A stretch of 64,000 bases of DNA from Mycobacterium sp. 155 (GTDB lineage Bacteria > Actinomycetota > Actinomycetes > Mycobacteriales > Mycobacteriaceae), in contig NZ_KB892705.1 in the NCBI RefSeq assembly GCF_000373905.1, forward strand, positions 2,957,184 to 3,021,183, written 5' to 3'. Of this stretch, positions 62,083 to 64,000 are shown one piece after another. Position numbers and translations under genes: made by a program. Each line of letters begins with the position of its first letter. Within the stretch, counting starts at the first letter, position 1. Under the pieces are notes generated by a model, which was not told the DNA's origin, did not search any database, and saw nothing but the letters and a program-made list of their open reading frames with translations.

Positions 62083-62910
62083 CTACGTGGGTCCCAGCAG
62101 TCGGGCCCGTTCGTAGAACGCCAAGGCCGCCGCGGTGGCCACATTGAGCGAATCAGTGCCGCGCGACATGGGGATCCGGACCCGCACATCGCTGGCCCGC
62201 ATGGTGTGCTCGGTCAAACCCGGCCCCTCGGCGCCGACCAGTATCGCCACCCGCTCAGTTTGCAGGTCCGGCATCACCTCGGGCAGCGTCGCCGCAGCCA
62301 CATCCGGGGTCATGGCAAGCACGCGGAAACCGTTGTCCTGCAATAGTTTCAGATCAGCCGGCCAGGATTGCGCGCGGGCGAACGGCACCAGCAGCGCGTG
62401 CCCCATCGACACCCGCACCGCACGACGATAGAGCGGATCGGCACATCCTGCCCCGAACACCACCGCATCTACGGCCAACCCGGCAGCGTTGCGGAAGATC
62501 GACCCCAGGTTCTCGTGGTCGTTGACGCCCTCGAGCACCACCACGGTGCGGGCGCCGGAGATCACCTGGGCCACTGGCAATTCCGGCGGCCGTGACGCCG
62601 ACGCCAGCACGCCGCGGTTGAGATGGAAGCCGACCGCGGCGGCCATCACTTCGGCGCTGGCCCGGTAGAACGGGACCGACGCACCGGTGAGGTCCTCGGC
62701 CAGTTCGCCCAGCCGCCGATCGGTGCCGAGCAATGCCCGCGGAACGAACCGCGAGGCCAGCATGCGTTGCACCACCAGCACGCCCTCGGCAATCACCAAA
62801 CCCTTGCCGCTGGGCAGATCCGGCCGGCGATCCACGCTGTTGAGGTCGCGGAAATCGTCTATCCGTGGATCGGCCGGATCCTCGATATCGATGACCTGCA
62901 ACGCGCTCAC
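62083..62910 (-). CDS. TrmH/SpoU-family RNA 2'-O-methyltransferase (Rv0881-like)
   Basis: 275 residues: an N-terminal L30e-like substrate-binding domain and a C-terminal SPOUT knot with motif 1 VVVLEGVNDHENLGSIFRNAAGLAVDAVVFG, motif 2 ILVGAEGPGLTE and motif 3 IPMSRGTDSLNVATAAALAFYE. Methylates the 2'-OH of a nucleotide in tRNA or rRNA; the exact site is not readable. GTG 62910. Confidence 0.92.
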   Translation of the reverse strand: MSALQVIDIEDPADPRIDDFRDLNSVDRRPDLPSGKGLVIAEGVLVVQRMLASRFVPRALLGTDRRLGELAEDLTGASVPFYRASAEVMAAAVGFHLNRGVLASASRPPELPVAQVISGARTVVVLEGVNDHENLGSIFRNAAGLAVDAVVFGAGCADPLYRRAVRVSMGHALLVPFARAQSWPADLKLLQDNGFRVLAMTPDVAAATLPEVMPDLQTERVAILVGAEGPGLTEHTMRASDVRVRIPMSRGTDSLNVATAAALAFYERARLLGPT

Positions 62911-62967
62911 GCGGCGAATAGTAGTGCCGGGATCGGCGCATCCGGTATTCGAGTACGTTGGTCAGCG

Positions 62968-63213
62968 ATGACCGACGAGCCGCAACCGCCGCCATTGCCT
63001 GCCTGGCTCCTGGAGCCGTGGCCGGTGATCGTGGTGATCGCGACGGGGTGGCTGATCGCGACGGTCCTGGCTTTCACGCTGCCGGCTCTGCACAGTTGGC
63101 GACCGCTGTCGCTGGCGGGCCTCGCGATCGGTGTCTTCGGTACCTCAATTTTCCTGTGGCAACGGCACGCCGTGCGTCGCGGTGCGCGCGGTGCCCAACG
63201 TGGACTGACCTGA
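62968..63213 (+). CDS. DUF2530 two-helix membrane protein (Rv0879c-like)
   Basis: 81 residues: MTDEPQPPPLPAWLLEPWPVIVVIATGWLIATVLAFTLP, a second helix LAGLAIGVFGTSIFLWQRHAVRRGARGAQRGL. The WPVIVVIATGWL and FLWQRHAVRRG blocks typify actinobacterial DUF2530. Function unknown. ATG 62968, divergent from the methyltransferase and 9 bp before the SRPBCC gene. Confidence 0.85.
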   Translation: MTDEPQPPPLPAWLLEPWPVIVVIATGWLIATVLAFTLPALHSWRPLSLAGLAIGVFGTSIFLWQRHAVRRGARGAQRGLT

Positions 63214-63221
63214 GGAGAACC

Positions 63222-63674
63222 ATGGCTGCGCCGCTGCTACAAGCCCAGATCGACATCGATGCACCGGTTGACACCGTGTGGAAGCTCATCTCCGATCTGC
63301 GCCGGATGCCACAGTGGAGCCCGCAATGCCGGTTGATGAAACTGCGCGGGCCGCTGCGTCCCGGTGCCCGCACCTTCAACCTGAACAAGCGCAAGTTCAC
63401 CTACTGGCCAACAACCAGCACCATCACCGAGGTCATCCCGCAGCAGAAGCTGGCCTTCAAGGTCGACGCCAACAACACGGTCTGGTCCTACGAACTTCAG
63501 CCCACCGAATCGGGCACCCGGGTCATCGAGAGCCGCCACGCCGAGAACGGCGTGAAGGCGATCTCCAACGCACTGATCAACACCTTCATGGGCGGAGTTC
63601 CGAGCTTCGAGAACGAACTCGTCGACGGCATGAACGCGTCACTGGCCCGTATCAAGGCGGCCGCCGAACGCTAG
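63222..63674 (+). CDS. SRPBCC-fold protein
   Basis: 150 residues: LLQAQIDIDAPVDTVWKLISDLRRMPQWSPQCRLMKLRG at the start, then beta strands and a C-terminal helix (VPSFENELVDGMNASLARIKAAAE), the START/polyketide-cyclase fold with a hydrophobic pocket. Ligand unknown. TGAGGAGAACC precedes ATG 63222. It ends in CTAG shared with the convergent DUF3027 stop. Confidence 0.87.
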   Translation: MAAPLLQAQIDIDAPVDTVWKLISDLRRMPQWSPQCRLMKLRGPLRPGARTFNLNKRKFTYWPTTSTITEVIPQQKLAFKVDANNTVWSYELQPTESGTRVIESRHAENGVKAISNALINTFMGGVPSFENELVDGMNASLARIKAAAER

Positions 63675-64000
63675 TCGGCGAGGTCGAGCACTCCGTCGTC
63701 GTACGGCTCGTACAGCGGGGAACCGGTTCCCGGCGGTTGCGGGGTGTCCGAATGGGCCCCGCAGCCGAAGCCGGCCTCCACGACGTGGCCGTCAGCCGCC
63801 AGTTCGTTGGCACACACTCCGAACATCACGCCCAGGGCGCCACCGAGCGGAAGGTAGAAGCCGCAGTCGCGACATACCCGACGGGTCGCGCGGGCCATCG
63901 CCGAACCCGGGCCGTACTCACCGTCGTGCCAGCGCTGCGCGGCTTCGGCCCGCCCCAGGGGGCTGAGTATCTGGCGGCGGCCGAGCCCCAGCTCCACCAC
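63671..64000 (-). CDS. DUF3027 protein (Rv0877-like), C-terminal part only
   Basis: The last 109 codons of a gene that runs off the right edge (the family is about 260 residues). It shows RATRRVCRDCGFYLPLGGALGVMFGVCANELAADGHVVEAGFGCGAHSDT, a cysteine-containing segment (CxxC...C...C) resembling a zinc-binding site. Conserved in mycobacteria, function unknown. The apparent start at 64000 is only an internal Val codon. Its stop overlaps the SRPBCC gene stop by 3 bp on opposite strands. Confidence 0.85.
   Translation of the reverse strand: MVELGLGRRQILSPLGRAEAAQRWHDGEYGPGSAMARATRRVCRDCGFYLPLGGALGVMFGVCANELAADGHVVEAGFGCGAHSDTPQPPGTGSPLYEPYDDGVLDLAD

Overview
The window is high-GC actinobacterial DNA and reads as a Mycobacterium/Mycolicibacterium chromosome. 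It carries LigD/Ku end joining, DUF222-HNH genes, a mycobacterial-type SOS box, ESX substrates, and a gene order that, from memory, follows M. tuberculosis Rv0911 to Rv0877 in reverse orientation. The presence of a polyol uptake operon between ligD and ku suggests a saprophytic, M. smegmatis-like species.

Layout. 1-14.4 kb: a broken DUF222-HNH gene, ligD, then a polyol regulon (ABC importer and SorC-type regulator leftward; polyol dehydrogenase and PfkB kinase rightward, divided by a palindromic operator), then ku, an orphan gene and an intact DUF222-HNH gene whose start lies inside an SOS box. 14.6-20 kb: a small secreted protein, the Mn transporter mntH behind a DtxR-type half-operator, an F420-dependent oxidoreductase, a decayed APC permease, two membrane proteins and a tandem universal stress protein. 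20-23.2 kb: a gene graveyard beside tRNA-Arg(CCT) containing a wrecked rtcB, an apparently intact EspC-like/WXG-like gene pair and a gutted thiolase.

23.2-34.9 kb: acetyltransferase, cupin, VOC protein, the Rv0910/Rv0909-type toxin-antitoxin pair, ctpE, a beta-lactamase-like lipoprotein, a metallo-hydrolase, echA6 and accD3. 34.9-44.9 kb: a heterodimeric ABC exporter, an ISL3-type insertion sequence with a perfect 8-bp target duplication, a split chromate-type transporter with a phospholipase-D protein, the prrA-prrB two-component system and an FKBP. 45-53.4 kb: DUF2630 and CrtI-like proteins, a MarR/MFS pair, gltA2, another MFS exporter, pdxH and citA.

53.4-64 kb: a mycothiol-dependent-enzyme-like gene split by a second insertion sequence, a VOC protein, fprB, an AurF-like diiron protein, a methionine aminopeptidase, serC, sepH, a TrmH/SpoU methyltransferase and small conserved proteins.

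The most unusual signal is a pair of related 33-bp tandem arrays, about 14 kb apart, each bridging two co-directional genes (beta-lactamase-like gene to ctpE; prrA to prrB). In both, repeat units carry ATG codons that overlap stop codons, so the arrays can pass ribosomes from gene to gene. They resemble MIRU elements, and one encodes a 44-residue peptide made of four 11-residue repeats. Other notable signals are long perfect hairpins sharing GAGCAGAC arms, and an insertion sequence whose precise loss would restore a reading frame.
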